Positions 1-10,560 of a stretch of 64,000 nt of DNA are shown here, in pieces. The position numbers and the translations under genes are program-made. Below the pieces are notes generated by a model. That model was not told the origin of the DNA. It saw only the letters and a list, made by a program, of their open reading frames with translations, and did no database searches. Position 1 is the first letter of the stretch, and every line of letters starts with the position of its first letter. The stretch covers positions 27,218,001-27,282,000 of the forward strand of contig CM114271.1 of NCBI GenBank assembly GCA_050084515.1. The letters run 5' to 3'. The stretch comes from Blasia pusilla (Eukaryota; Marchantiophyta; Marchantiopsida; Blasiales).

Positions 1-96
1 GACGATTCCAACGAATGATCGCGAGACGATTCGAGCAAACGATCGCGAGACGATTCAAGCGAACGATCATGAGACGATTCAAGATACTCATCACGG
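1..96 (+). repeat. 24-bp tandem repeat in 5' leader of ParB-MTase copy 1
   Basis: A unit beginning GACGATTC recurs at 1, 25, 49 and 73, an exact 24-bp period, with a GATCGCGA or GATCATGA motif in each full unit. It lies in the transcribed leader just upstream of the ATG at 178. The equivalent leaders of copies 2 to 4 contain scattered GACGGTTCGA or GACGATTCGA motifs but no regular array, so the expansion is specific to this copy. No function is evident. Confidence 0.8.
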
Positions 97-177
97 CGAC
101 TCATTGCGACATCAGCAAGGCAACTCATCCTGCCAGAAAGTAACTTCGTTGTCGAGGAGGAGGCATTTTCAGGAACA

Positions 178-1382
178 ATGACGAGTAAAAAATCTCAAGA
201 AAACAAGGCTGGGAGCTTCACTCCCAAGTCCATGAGGACTCATGCCTCACCATCTCCAGGGCCTCGTTCGGCCAATGAGATAAGGCAACAAGAGATTGAG
301 GAGCGGGAAAGGGAAGGGGATATGCGTTGGCAGGAGCTTCTTGCAAAACGTGTTAAGGAGGCGCTCGAAAAATAGAACTGAGAGGCTGAGGCGTCGCAGG
401 CCTTGAAGAAAAGAATAGCCGAGGAAAAGCGTGAAAAGAAGCGTCTAGACGCCTTGGTGAGTAGAGCAGAATTGGCAAAAGCTTGAAGGTAAAAAGAGAT
501 TGCCATTGAAGCCCGGCCCGTCCAACCAAAAGTGTTGAGATGCAGGAAATATCCCCGATGAAGTACGGGGACACAATCAATATAAAATTGGCTGAGGAAA
601 CCGCCGAAGTTCAAGTGACGGATGATGAGGTCATGAGGACCGCCAGCGTGGATATGGTGGACATCTCTGAAGAAGCAAGAGAGCGGTCTTCCTCGTCTCT
701 GAGCCTGGCGGAAGAAATCGACCTCTATCAGATCGACGAGTTTCTAGTGGACTTGCCAACTGTTGTCCCAGAGGAGTTGGCGGGCCAAGACATCGACACA
801 ATCTTTGAGCGGGTAAGAAATTATCTTTGATCTTTGAGTTATGTGAAGGCCCATGTTGCAATTCATTGGCAATTCAATGTAGTTTATTGACTTTGTCCCC
901 GTTGTGACAGGTTGTAAAGCAGATGGCACTAATGGAGGGCCAGAACGCCCCGAGAATTCCACTTTGCCTATTGCAGACAATGGAGTACGTACGTAAAATC
1001 AGTCTGACGAGGATATTGCAAAGCTGAAATAGTCGGCAGCGACAGCATCCTACGTTGACAACTTCCCTCCATTCTATGTTGAGCCTTACGATCAACATGG
1101 AATCCAAGCGTTGGTGACGAAGGAGGACTTGGAAGCGCTCAACACATTCTCGAGGATGAGAGATCAGGAATTCAGAAGGGCGATTGAGGGGACTAAATTC
1201 AGCTGGATGCGGAACCTCTATTTTTTCATCTGGGATGTAAACCATAGGTTCATGGCGTGGACCTTGTTTGCAGAGGAGCGCCAAAATTCATTGGAGGCGC
1301 ATTTTTGCGTGAAGTCAGTCGTGCTAAATCCATACCCTCATCACATGGCGATGGTGGAAATGGCCATGCATGCCATGAACAT
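178..1382 (+). pseudogene. ParB-like/methyltransferase gene, copy 1: exons 1 and 2 only
   Basis: Exon 1 (178-812) begins ATGACGAGTAAAAAA and encodes a charged coiled-coil region (EIRQQEIEEREREGD). It then passes an in-frame TAG at 373 and further stops near 380 and 484, and resumes as MQEISPMKYGDTIN up to ERV. The donor is GAGCGG|GTAAGA at 812/813 and the acceptor TTGTGACAG| at 910. Exon 2 (911-1,382) carries the ParB/Srx-like block: IPLCLLQTMEYV, a 1-nt deletion near 1,000, a TAG at about 1,029, then SYVDNFPPFYVEPYD, FIWDVNHRFMAW and VVLNPYPHHMAMVEMAMHAMN. The GNHR motif is VNHR here. The donor AT|GTAAGT is at 1,382/1,383. After the palindrome-rich intron the methyltransferase exons are not found, so this is a 5' half-gene. 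It is a pseudogene; the family assignment rests on copies 3 and 4. Confidence 0.7.
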
Positions 1383-1413
1383 GTAAGTTTCCTCTTCCTT
1401 TTTTTTTATTGCT

Positions 1414-1864
1414 GCAAACCATCGGACTCCGACGAGTTGTTTAACGAGTGGTAAAAAAACATCGGATGCCTTAAAGCAAGTTTTTGGAGTCGGACGAGTT
1501 GCTTGACTGGCCATTGTTTTTAGGATGTTTTTGGCCGAAAGCAACTCGTCGGACTCCGACGGGTTGCATTCGCCGCCACGGGTAGGTGATGGGAGTAAGG
1601 GAGCTTGATTTTTGGCATCAAATTGTTGCTTTACTTGAAATTGCGCAACCTGTCGGACTCTGACGGTTTGATATGTTCACTTTTTCCGCGGAGACCACTC
1701 TCTGAATACAAATTATCTGACAACCCGTCGGAGTTCGACGGGTTGTAACCAGGCAATCATAAATCTGAATGCAATCCGTTGGACTCTGATGGGTTGCAAT
1801 ATTTAGCTCTTAGCTATCATTTCGACCATGAGGTATAGCGACCTGTCAGAGTCCGACGGGTTGT
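1414..1864. repeat. Palindrome cluster in intron 2 of copy 1
   Basis: Hairpin units of the type CAACCCGTCGG-N3-CCGACGGGTTG, each about 25 to 27 bp, lie at about 1,414, 1,486 (half unit), 1,541, 1,645, 1,721, 1,771 and 1,839. Arms vary (CAACTCG, CAATCCG, CAACCTG), and several have mutated in one arm only. Unrelated spacer sequence of 40 to 70 bp separates them. Intron 2 of copies 3 and 4 has the same arrangement. Confidence 0.85.
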
Positions 1865-1869
1865 GGGAA

Positions 1870-2394
1870 TTTTGTCTGATATGTATGTACTACACTGACA
1901 TATATGTCATGTGTAGACTATGTGCAGGATGGATTCTGCAACTACACCAAGGGACCCTATCATGCGATGCCAAATAATCAAGATCGGTTTAGAATTATCC
2001 AATACCTTTATGGACTCGATAATAGCACTCCTGACATGTATGGACAACCCCCATGAGTGGGGCTAGGACCAACTCAAGGAGTGCAAATGACAAAGGGTAC
2101 AAGTAATGGCAAGTCATATATATATATAGAGAAGTATCTTCCCTATTTGGAGAATTTCTTCCTCGTGTTTTGACTAATAAGTAAGTAACCTGATATCGAT
2201 GTGGAGAGTCTGTTTCTAGGCATGAAGATTTGCAAAGTGGGATGGAGTCTTGACTAAAGTGTTTCATGTGTGTAGCAAACTATACGACTCTAGGCTTTCG
2301 ACGGGCAACCGTAGGGACAACATACACACCAAACTCAGTGACTGAGAGCAGTGTGCGAGGCGAGGGGGTGAAGGTTGGAAAAGTGGGTGTGAAC
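1870..2394. other. Unassigned sequence after copy 1
   Basis: This 500-bp stretch does not match exon 3 of the other ParB-MTase copies. An acceptor-like TGTGCAG near 1,928 is followed by a short coding-like phrase (DGFCNYTKGPYHAMPNNQDRF) and then stops. It may be a diverged exon or an unrelated insertion. No gene can be supported. Confidence 0.3.
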
Positions 2395-3935
2395 AAATCT
2401 TTTTGGGGGGCTGGTATTCTGGCAAGAGAGAGTAAGAGAGGAGAGGAAGAGAGGAAGAGAGGAGAGTCTCTCTTAAAAAAAAAAGGGCCAAATCCGCCTC
2501 CTCTCTTCAAAACTTTTTGACATATTTGAAATTTTTGTTTGCTTTCAAATTCATGAAATCTTTAGAAGAGAGTAGGTAGTGGTCCACATTCGGGCCTAAA
2601 GAAACCTTCTTTTTCCAGGGGGCGAAAAAAAAGTAGACATCATAAGACCACTACAAACATTTTTCCATCACTCTCCATGTGAGCCTAAGTTTCTTAACAT
2701 TACCTGTCTCGGTCTACAAAAAGCAGTGCCCATGGGTATTTTTGTTGGAGGACCACCCGTATGCCAACCTCTCTTTTTGCAAGGATTGTTGCCTGCATCA
2801 TGGCCTCCCCTGAATTGCCCCATAACCAACTTTCTGTTGGTTATGAATGGTGTCTGCTCAAGACCAACTTTGTGAAATGTGAACACATGAGAGGATAATT
2901 GAACCAAAAGATTGTTAGCTGTCTCGAGTAAAGACGAACTGACGTCCCTTCATTCAGATCCTAAAGCTGAGAAACCGAGAAGCTGCACCCCTCCCAACCC
3001 GTAAGAAACCTCACCATAAGAAAGGAAAGATTTTTAGAAGTGATTTTCTTCCACCCTGCACCCACGACAATCTAACATGTTGGGAATCCGAAATGGCAAT
3101 CCGACAGGTAGTAGGAATCCTGCACATCTTAGACAAGAAAAGAAGCCTACAATTGGTTTGACGAATGTAGGGGAAGGAGCCAAAAGTTAAGAAGCCCGCC
3201 ACAATGCGTCAGAACCTGGTCTCATAGGGAAAGAGTCCGATCACTCAAGCAGAATCCGACAGCTTGCCTAAAAATGGTTAAAAAGTTGCAGTGGGAAAAA
3301 GCAAAAAGTTGCAACTTGTCGGAATCATACGGGTTGCAAAATTATAATTCTGAGTAGCTAAAAGAACACAATCCACAAGTCCAAAAAAATATTCCAGCAA
3401 ACTTTTACAAATACCAATATGGGTTGAAAAAATCTCGTCCTTTATTACCTCCGAAGGAACCTCGGAAATGTACATTTAACCTAGTCTATGATTTCTTCAG
3501 CCTCATCATCTACAAATTTACTCCTAACTCTCCTCGGTGACAGTACAAAAGGAATGTCCTGGGATACAAGTGGCTCCTCTGGCCGATTGTAGACGGGGAT
3601 CGAAAATGTTGGCGAATTCAAGAGCCTTGGCCCCCCCTTAGGTACGCCATAACAATCCCATGTAACCTGATTTGAGTCCCACCGCCTTCCTCGGCAGTAT
3701 ACCTTGTACGCTCTGCAATGTGACACCCATCCAGTATCAATATGTGCCCCGTCCTTGGTAATACCATGATGGCAATCGCACAGGTAGAAGGAATCCAACA
3801 CGTCTGAGAGAAGAAAAGAAGCCTACGCCTGCCTTTACGAGTTGAGGGAAAGGTGCCAAGGGAAGAAGCCCGCCAGACTGCCTCTTAAGTTGGACCAATA
3901 GGGAAAGAATCCGATCAGGCAACCTGTGGTAATCT
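2395..3935 (-). mobile_element. Minus-strand 3' end of an older composite element (T module plus R1 terminus)
   Basis: Read on the minus strand, this segment matches 23,160-24,616: a C-terminal exon-like module, its 3' flank, then the purine-rich terminus R1, whose outer end (GGGGGCTGGTATTCT) is at about 2,399. It continues the minus-strand methyltransferase end at 11,577-12,835, from which it was separated when the element at 3,936-11,567 inserted. R1 has (on plus) AAGAGAGGAGAGG-type repeats followed by GGCCAAATCCGCCTCC. A hairpin with 10-bp arms (CATAACCAAC/GTTGGTTATG) lies at 2,821-2,845. Confidence 0.7.
3481..3801 (-). pseudogene. T-module C-terminal exon, unknown function
   Basis: The minus-strand frame reads IDTGWVSHCRAYKVYC, later PVYNRPEEPLVSQDIPF, and ends in an acidic tail KFVDDEAEEIID before a stop. 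The same frame recurs at about 10,230-10,490 (+) and 23,340-23,632 (+), both frameshifted. Its 3' flank resembles the 3' flank of methyltransferase exon 4, so it may be a diverged duplicate of the last exon. I recognise no domain. Confidence 0.5.
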
Positions 3936-4080
3936 GAGGTGCGGTAAGAGGAGAGGAAGAGAGGAAGAGAGGAGAGAGGAGAGAGAAAACTACCTTCAAT
4001 CGAAATAGATACTTTTTTTTGAAGAGAATTTCCGTTGGGTTGAAGAGAGGAAACTTTTTGTGTGAATTTTTTTGCACTTT
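3936..4080 (+). repeat. Left terminal repeat R2 of element II
   Basis: GAGGTGCGGTAAGAG is followed by repeated GGAAGAGA purine tracts, then AAACTACCTTCAA, ATACTTTTTTTT and TTTCCGTTGGGTTGAAGAG. Near-identical copies lie at 12,836-12,981 (+) and 25,843-25,978 (-). The core purine tract also matches R1 at the other end in inverted orientation, so R1 and R2 behave as terminal inverted repeats. Confidence 0.75.
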
Positions 4081-4149
4081 TGTTGAACCACCCCAGTAAC
4101 AGGATGTTGCGAACTTCCAGCAACGGAGGGCTTTTGAAATAAAACATTC

Positions 4150-7100
4150 ACTCATTTTGGAGAAGTAACTCCATCACGGATTTGGGACTGGTCCGGGGTC
4201 CCCGAATACCTGGGCGGTGTAATTTCCTCATCCAAATCAATCAGCGGATTGGTTCCTCGATGCTACCTCTTCACCTGCCTGAAGTCAAGATACTTATCTG
4301 GTCTCCACGAGTCTCGCTCGGACTGCTCTACCACCATCTGTATGGGACGTCTTGAAACCCGCCCACGAATATCCCCACCAATGTGTACGTCTTGCTCGAG
4401 TGGAGTTCCAGCTACGCACCCGTTGAAGGCTTCGACATACAAATTTTCATCACCAGATCTCACAGCCGCCCTGACATTGAGCTTGTAGATCGACGGCCCT
4501 TTTCGTTTTGTTATGCCTTTTGTGAGAAAGATATGGGATGTTGCAGACTGTAGCATTGCTCTTGCCTGGTCTTGTTGGCATGCCTCCACAAGTGAAATTC
4601 GTTGGCATGCTTGTGACGACCTCCAAGAGGAATGAACACTTTCTGCTCCACTTGTGTTGGGGGAGAGGGCATTTTCATGAACGTTCAATCCCTGCAACGA
4701 CGGCAATGTTAGAAGGGAACCAAAATAACCCAGGAGTCAAAGAAATAAGCGACGTGTCGGAACCAGACGGGTTGCAGGCCCGAGGCATCCCATGAACGAC
4801 TCTGCGACCCGTCGGGTCCTGACGTGTTGTAACCTTAAACCCACCTATTGCAAATCGTCGGAACCCGACGGGTTGCAAGGCCGAGGCATCCCATGAATGA
4901 CTCTGTGACCCGTCAGGTCCTGAATGGTTGCACATCCGGGACGACACCAAACATGTGGATGCAACCCGTCGGTTTCCGTCGGGTTGCACCCTTGGGCAAC
5001 CCGTCGGTTTCCGTCGGGTTGCACACTCGGGCAACCCCCGTCGGTTTCCGTCGGGTTGCACACTCGGGCAACCCGTCGGTTTCCGTCGGGTTGCACACTC
5101 GGGCAACCCGTCGCATCCGACAGCTTGCTTGGTCTCTTGGGTTTGAAATCCATATAATTCCCATGCTTCTCACTTTGAGCTACAACTTTACAAACAATTC
5201 TCAGCGTGAGCTTGACAAGACAAAATAGTGAACTCACCTGCCGCATGAAGTTTCCCCATTGTCTCATACGTACAGTCCACCAACTCAACCAAGAGCACAA
5301 CTCTTTGTACTTCCCCTCAATCGCATGCTTCCTCCACCACCCATGAAGTTCTTCCTGGCATTCCATGACTCGCTTCAAGGTTTTTTGCCCTTGCAGGCGT
5401 TGGAGTTGAGTGACATGCTCTGTCCTCTTATTCTCCTTGATGCAAGATTTGGTGTACCGGGTCACAGACTGTTGCCAATGGAAAGCATCCGACCTTTCCC
5501 TCTCCGGTTGAACCTCTCCATCCCAGAACACTTCCCGGATAGCAATCCACCCAGGTTGTGCATTGTCCACCATGAACCCATAAATTTCCGGAGGTGGCCT
5601 TTTGTTTTCCTTCACCACCTCCACTAAGAGTAACCATCACATCTTCAAACTGCCAACGTCTTCTGCCTTTACTTCATAGACAAATATAGTTTTGAGTCCC
5701 TTCTCCACATGGTCATAAACGTGAGCACCCATCGTCAACCATCCGTTCAAAGACTCAGAGCAAATATCAAAGCCGACCCGGCTCCGTAAAGATCTTCCCC
5801 TTCCTCATTCGATCTATAAGATCGAGGCCACTCGACGGACCTGTGGTTGACATTTTGAAGACATAGGCCTTGGATCCCTCACCTCCTTGGCCCATGAACT
5901 GCCATCTCTGAATGAATGGAAACCTGAAGTTGGCCTTGATTCTGGCGATGGCATCCATTTCGGCCGTCTTTCCATCCGTAACTCAGATCGACGCAAACAA
6001 ATTCTGAAGCATTCGGGATCAGCGAGAAATGCAAGATTTTCCCGAGTTGTTTCTCCTCAACCGTGATCTCGCCCTCGCCCGGGATTCCAAGCAATTGTTC
6101 ACAAATTTGTGATGCCGTTGCAGAGCTTGATCACCCCGGGCTTTGAACCCAGGAGAGTTTCAAGACCTCGACTACTTTCTTCGCCACATCCTCCTTGATG
6201 TGTCTTTGAATTGCATCGGTCACAGGATGAGTGTGGGAGCCAACATGAACCGCCACCTTGTATACTCGACGTGGAGCCCAAGTCATGGACAATGAAAAAT
6301 ATGTATATGCAGGACACGCCCAACGCAAAAGGGCGATGCGACAATGAGGACATCGATGGCCTCCGGCGGTATTGTGGCACCCACCTCGTATGGAGTTTTG
6401 CATTCTTGGGGGAATTGCGACGTATTGACTCGCCCGTTGCGCTCTAGATACGGGCATCTTTGGACTTCTACACTCCAAGGCTCCCACGCATTGGCGGCGG
6501 GAGACAATCCAAGGACCATGTGGGATGGAAGCACTGGTCCGTTGAAGCCTGCACCATCGATGACAATCAGACTTTCTCTCCATACCCTTCAGGCGTCCTC
6601 CATCCTTCTTTTGAGCAGGAGCAGCAAGTGGAGGCAACTAAAAAATGCAGTTACCATCGTACGTCGGCGGCAACTCGTCGACAAGAATATGCTTGAACAT
6701 TTTCAAGGGCAGAGACGAAAGCAAACTATTGCTTGATACTCGCAAGAGGAACTAGTAGGGCCCGATTGGTGTCCGACAGATCCGCTGAGGTTGATAACAT
6801 CTGGAATCTCTTCTGGAAAAACAACATTGTTACGAGTGTGCGAAGTTGGAGTCGAAGCCGGATCTTCAGAGCTTGGAGTTGCAAACGTAGAGCTCGGAGC
6901 ACTAAGAAAATCTAGACCGTCTACTTGGGAAACAGACGAATTCAAGGGCAGGCCGTAAACTCTGTATTGACCATTTGCGACAGGTAGGAGATTGCATACT
7001 TTACGGTCTGAGGTCACTGGCTGGACCGTCTCACCTATTATGTCTTGCGTACCGTCTCCACCCTAACATCTTTGGATACAAAGATGGTTCCAATTTGAAG

Positions 7101-7232
7101 AAGAAATCGAAGACAGATGAGAAAATTTTCATCCACTGCTACGAAAGACTCACAAGCTTGGGGTTGAATGATTTCTGATTGAGGAAGGGCCGCCAGATGA
7201 CTGCCACAAGTGAGCTTAACATAATTATCCAT
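4150..7232 (-). pseudogene. MULE transposase, copy A (DDE core present, SWIM end missing)
   Basis: Start ATG at 7,232 (MDNYVKLTCGSHLAALPQSE), 57 bp below a minus-strand TATAAATT. The product would be a nuclear DDE transposase that cuts at the element's ends. Visible parts in order: N-terminal region; a zinc-binding-like HVGSHTHPV stretch near 6,221-6,250, followed by a helical DAIQRHIKEDVAKK; then the catalytic region, with GFDICSES near 5,775 (candidate first Asp), FMVDNAQPGW near 5,560 (second Asp), AFHW near 5,480, and WWTVRMRQWGNF near 5,260. The donor ATGCGGCAG|GTGAGT is at 5,238 and the acceptor CGTTGCAG| at 4,692, so a palindrome-filled intron of about 546 bp splits the gene. Exon 2 stops at the R2 terminus, so the C-terminal SWIM finger seen at 13,224 is lost. 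Several frameshifts and stops show it is inactive. The MULE assignment comes from core-motif resemblance plus the SWIM finger in copy B. Confidence 0.7.
4757..5130. repeat. Palindromes with a 35-bp tandem repeat in the MULE intron
   Basis: Units starting GCAACCCGTCGG lie at 4,961, 4,996, 5,031, 5,068 and 5,103, with spacings of 35, 35, 37 and 35 bp. Each holds GTCGGTTTCCGTCGGGTTGC, and CACTCGG links. More divergent palindromes tied to a CGAGGCATCCCATGAACGA block precede them (4,757-4,930). Copy B keeps three units (14,987, 15,022, 15,057) and the 24.8-kb fragment has fewer, so the array expands and contracts. Confidence 0.85.
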
Positions 7233-7288
7233 TCCAAAAAGATTCCTACGGGAGGAGACTGAGAATGAGAATGAGAATGAGAATATTT

Positions 7289-7296
7289 AATTTATA
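7289..7296 (-). promoter_or_regulatory. TATA box of MULE transposase gene, copy A
   Basis: On the minus strand this reads TATAAATT, 57 bp upstream of the ATG at 7,232, with a GAGAAT microsatellite in the leader. The same motif at the same spacing precedes the transposase ATG in copy B (16,575) and copy D (46,603). Conservation in three copies supports function. Confidence 0.65.
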
Positions 7297-7443
7297 GTGA
7301 ATAGGAAACAGATACTCCTGAATGATTTTTACTGACAAGATGAATTCGGTGGGGGAGATTGTGTGACACAATGGATCCAATTCTGTAACACATTCAATTG
7401 TGGTGCAATATGTTCCCTGATTTGGGAAGCAGAGGGTTGCGCA

Positions 7444-8182
7444 TCACTTGGAACCCGTCGGAGTCCTGGTAACTTAGAAATTACCCAAAGCTTACGGCTG
7501 GCAACCCGTCGGCATCGGACAAAGTTGCACGCCGCTAAACATTGTCGAAGCGAGCAACCCGTCGCTCTCCGACGACTTGCTGGGATACCGCTCCTTCTTG
7601 CTCGAAGATGCCGGAGGCGTGCAAACCGTCTATTCCCGGCGAGGCGTGCAACCCGTCGCCGCCCAACGGGTTGCGCAAGGGCGTTGCCTTGTGGTACAGC
7701 CAGCCAGACTCCGACGACTTGCACGGGAAGCCATTGGTGCAAGTCGTCGGAGTCGGGAGTCGTCGGAGTCGGGTGCGTGCCTCCGCCATCCTTGATAAGG
7801 GAAGCGTGCAACCCAAGAGTCTCCGACGGATTGCCCAAAATACGTCCCGTTCCCGTCCCAAACACGACGGAGGCGCGCAACATGTCGGTCTCCAACGGCT
7901 TGCGCGGGTACCTCGCGTTGTTTTCCGAAGACGACGGAGGCGCTCAACTCGTCGGTCTCCGACGGGTTGCTCGCGCACGTGGCGACATTCGAAGGATGGC
8001 GGAGGCACGCAACATGTCGGTCTCCGACGGGTTGCGCGGGTACCTCGCGTTCTTTTCCTAAGACGACGGAGGCGCTCAACCCGCCGGCCTCCGACACAGG
8101 TTGTTTCTCGCGCCGCGTGGCGGCGTACCAGGATGGCGGAGCCGCGCAATCTGTTGAACTCCGACGGGTTGCAATTTTTCAC
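7444..8182. repeat. Palindrome array between the divergent genes, element II
   Basis: About a dozen degenerate hairpin units (for example GCAACCCGTCGGCATCGGAC, GCAACATGTCGGTCTCC and CTCAACTCGTCGGTCTCC) are spaced 55 to 70 bp apart, with linkers such as GCGCGGGTACCTCGCGTT and GACGACGGAGGC. The array fills the space between the minus-strand TATA (7,289) and the plus-strand TATA (8,262). Equivalent arrays are at 16,791-17,446 and 47,136-47,640. Long open frames here are artefacts of the repeat. Confidence 0.85.
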
Positions 8183-8232
8183 GTCCGGACTTCCGTAACA
8201 TTCGGCACGTCGTCGTCGAAAGGACGACGGGA

Positions 8233-8269
8233 CCCAACGGTCAGCCCAACGGCTAGAAAAGTATAAATA
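8233..8269 (+). promoter_or_regulatory. Core promoter of ParB-MTase copy 2: twin MSA motifs plus TATA box
   Basis: CCCAACGGTCA (8,233-8,243) and CCCAACGGCTA (8,245-8,255) both fit the plant MSA consensus YCYAACGGYYA, recognised by MYB3R factors in G2/M-phase genes. TATAAATA follows at 8,262-8,269. The block is the same in copy 3 and nearly so in copy 4. The start codon is about 280 bp downstream. Confidence 0.65.
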
Positions 8270-8542
8270 GGGCAGAAGTCGCTCATTTCCGATTTCTCAT
8301 TTCGCGATCTTCATTCCTCACTCCTCACTCTCCCCATGCGATCGATCGATATCTGAAGGGGCATTTCACGCGGCGACACATCGCGAGTCGAAAGGACAGA
8401 ACGAGAGCGAGACGGTTCGACCGAGCGATATCAGGACGATTCGAGCTAACCACCAAGGCGAGACGAGCTCCCATCTCGACATTTGCAAGGCGACTGATCA
8501 AGGGATTCCTCGTGGACATAGGCGGAGGCATTTCCGGCAAAA

Positions 8543-9728
8543 ATGACGAGGAAAAAACACAAGCCAACAAGTCCGGAGCTTCACTCCCAAGTCCATTAGG
8601 ACTCTGCGTCGCTTCTCCTGCGCCTCGCTCGCGAATGAAATTAGGCAGCAGGAAATCGAGGAGCGGGAAAGGGAAGCCGAGATGCACAACCAAGTGCTTC
8701 TGGCCAGACGTGTTCAAGCGGCGCTAGATAAACAAAACGAAGAGGCCGAGACGTTGCAGGCTTTGAAGAAAAGGATCGCCCGGCGATTTAAAAGAGAGAA
8801 AAGAAGCGCCGACGCCGCGTGGGAGGGCGGAATTGGCTAAAGCGAGGCGGGAAAAAGCGATAGCCATTGACGATAGCCCAGCCCGTCCAACCGCAAGTGT
8901 TGAGATGCGGGAAATGTCCCCCACAAAGTCCGGGGACACAATCAACATAGTGGAAACAACACTAGTTCAACTCGATGACGACGAGGTCATGAGGACCGCC
9001 AGCGTGGAGATTCGCCTTCCGACGGGTTGCATCCGAAAACCAAAATCAACTTGGAAAACCCAAAAGCAACTGCAACCCGTCGGGTTCCGACGAGTGGATC
9101 TGGGACAAAACAACCCGTCGGACTCCGATAGGTTGATCCAAAGTCAGTTATGGAAAATCTTCTCAAGGCGACTTCTTTAGTTTCAGACATTGTTTTGTGC
9201 TGATTTACAGATGGACCACTCCTACGTGTACTACTTCATTCGGCCCGAGCACAATTTCCAGGTGTTCAAGATCCAGGATCCTGTGGATCCATGCTCAGAT
9301 GGGTATAGCTTAAATTCCCCCCCATGCTCAGATGGGTACAGTTTGTACAATTCCCCCCCGGGAATTTACATGCAAACAAGACCGCTCGGGAGGAAGGAAA
9401 AGTTGCGACCCGATGCAACGCTCATCGAGCTCTGCTCAAGGCCGGGTGACTTGGTGTTCGACTTAGTGGGCCTTTCGGCAAGTATCGAGGCGCTGGCAGA
9501 GTGGCGGGAACATTCTTCGCCTCGAGGGAAGGGGGAACTATTTGACCTTTGCAAGGAGGCAAAGCGAGAATACAAAAGGCTCGTTAGGCGTACAACTCTC
9601 CACCGGCCGAGAGCTCCGGTTCAGAGCCACCCTTGGTAGTGACTCCATCGTCACTTCCAACGATTCCCAAAATCGGGAGGGCAAGGCCGAAAGTGATTTT
9701 GCAAGAGCTCTCGGACGATGACGAGTGA
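8543..9728 (+). pseudogene. ParB-MTase copy 2, internally deleted
   Basis: The start ATGACGAGGAAAAAA is homologous to the other copies. Exon 1 reads through the coiled-coil region (CAA at the codon that is TAG in copies 1 and 3) to VMRTASVEI near 9,008. Sequence then jumps directly into the right half of a palindrome of the last intron (CGCCTTCCGACGGGTTGC), losing the ParB exon and the whole central exon, about 3.8 kb compared with copy 3. The acceptor GATTTACAG| at 9,210 is intact. Exon 4 (9,211-9,728) reads MDHSYVYYFIRPEHNF, then LIELCSRPGDLVFDLVGLS (methyltransferase motif-I region) and ends KVILQELSDDDE in shifted frames. An in-frame fusion product is not evident. Confidence 0.7.
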
Positions 9729-10560
9729 GTTCAAAGAACTCAACTGACTTGACTCTGACGTTTGGAGTAGGGAGTTTTTTGATTATTTTGGCAAAAGATT
9801 TCATAGAATAGATCAAATGTACAGTTCCGAGCTTTTTTTGGATGATATAAAGCAGAAGATTTTTTCGATCGATGGTGGTGCTTGTAAATGTTTGGTGATC
9901 ATTTTGTCTTTTTGAATGTGATCGTCTATGTACTCCACAGTCTTCTACTTTGCAACCCGTCGGATTTCTCCTGCTTGCAATTTTCACTTTATGACCACTG
10001 CAACCCGTCGGATTTCTCCTCCTCGCTTTTTGACCACTGGACCCTTTTTACCACCTCCAGGAAACCGATCTGATTCCGACAGGTTGCCTGATCGGATCCT
10101 TTCGGATCAGGCAGTCTGGCGAGCTTCTTCCCTTGGCACCTTCCCCTCAACTCGTAAAGGCAGGCATAGTCTTCTTTTCTTCTCTCAGGCGTGTTGGATT
10201 CCTTTCTGTCGCGGTTGCCATAGTGGTATTACAGGGGGACGGAGCGGATATTGATACTTGGATGGGTGTCACATTGCAGAGCGTACAAGGTATATCTTTG
10301 CCGAGGAAGGCGGTGGGACTCGAGAGACATGTTACATGGGACCGTTATGGTGTACCTAGGGGGCCAAGGCTCTCGGGTCGCCAACATTTTCGATCCCCGT
10401 CTACAACCGGCCGGAGGAGCCACTTGAATCCTAGGACATTCCTTTGGCATCACGAGGAGAGTTAGGAGTAAATTTGTAGATGACGAGGTGAAGAAATCAT
10501 AGACTAGGTTCAATGTACATTTCGAGGTTCCTCGGAGGTAATAAAGGACGAGATTTTTTT
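9729..10560 (+). other. 3' flank of copy 2 and T module
   Basis: The 3' flank (AGATCAAATGTACAGTTCCGAGC, then a GATGATATAAAGCAG stretch) matches that of copy 3. Two palindrome halves (9,955-10,020) lead into the T-module exon frame, best seen as RCHSGITG then GWVSHCRAYK-like sequence, broken by frameshifts. The module ends with an ATGTACATTTCGAGGTTCC flank near 10,512. Confidence 0.55.

Noticed and set aside
4249-6736. Plus-strand open frames (e.g. 4,249-4,488, 6,211-6,447, 6,344-6,736)
   Set aside because: They are antisense to the minus-strand MULE transposase, whose motifs, TATA box and splice sites define the strand.
7444-8182. Regularly spaced palindromic repeats resembling a CRISPR array
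   Set aside because: Repeats are degenerate, spacers are related to each other, no cas genes exist and the context is eukaryotic. This is a tandem hairpin array.
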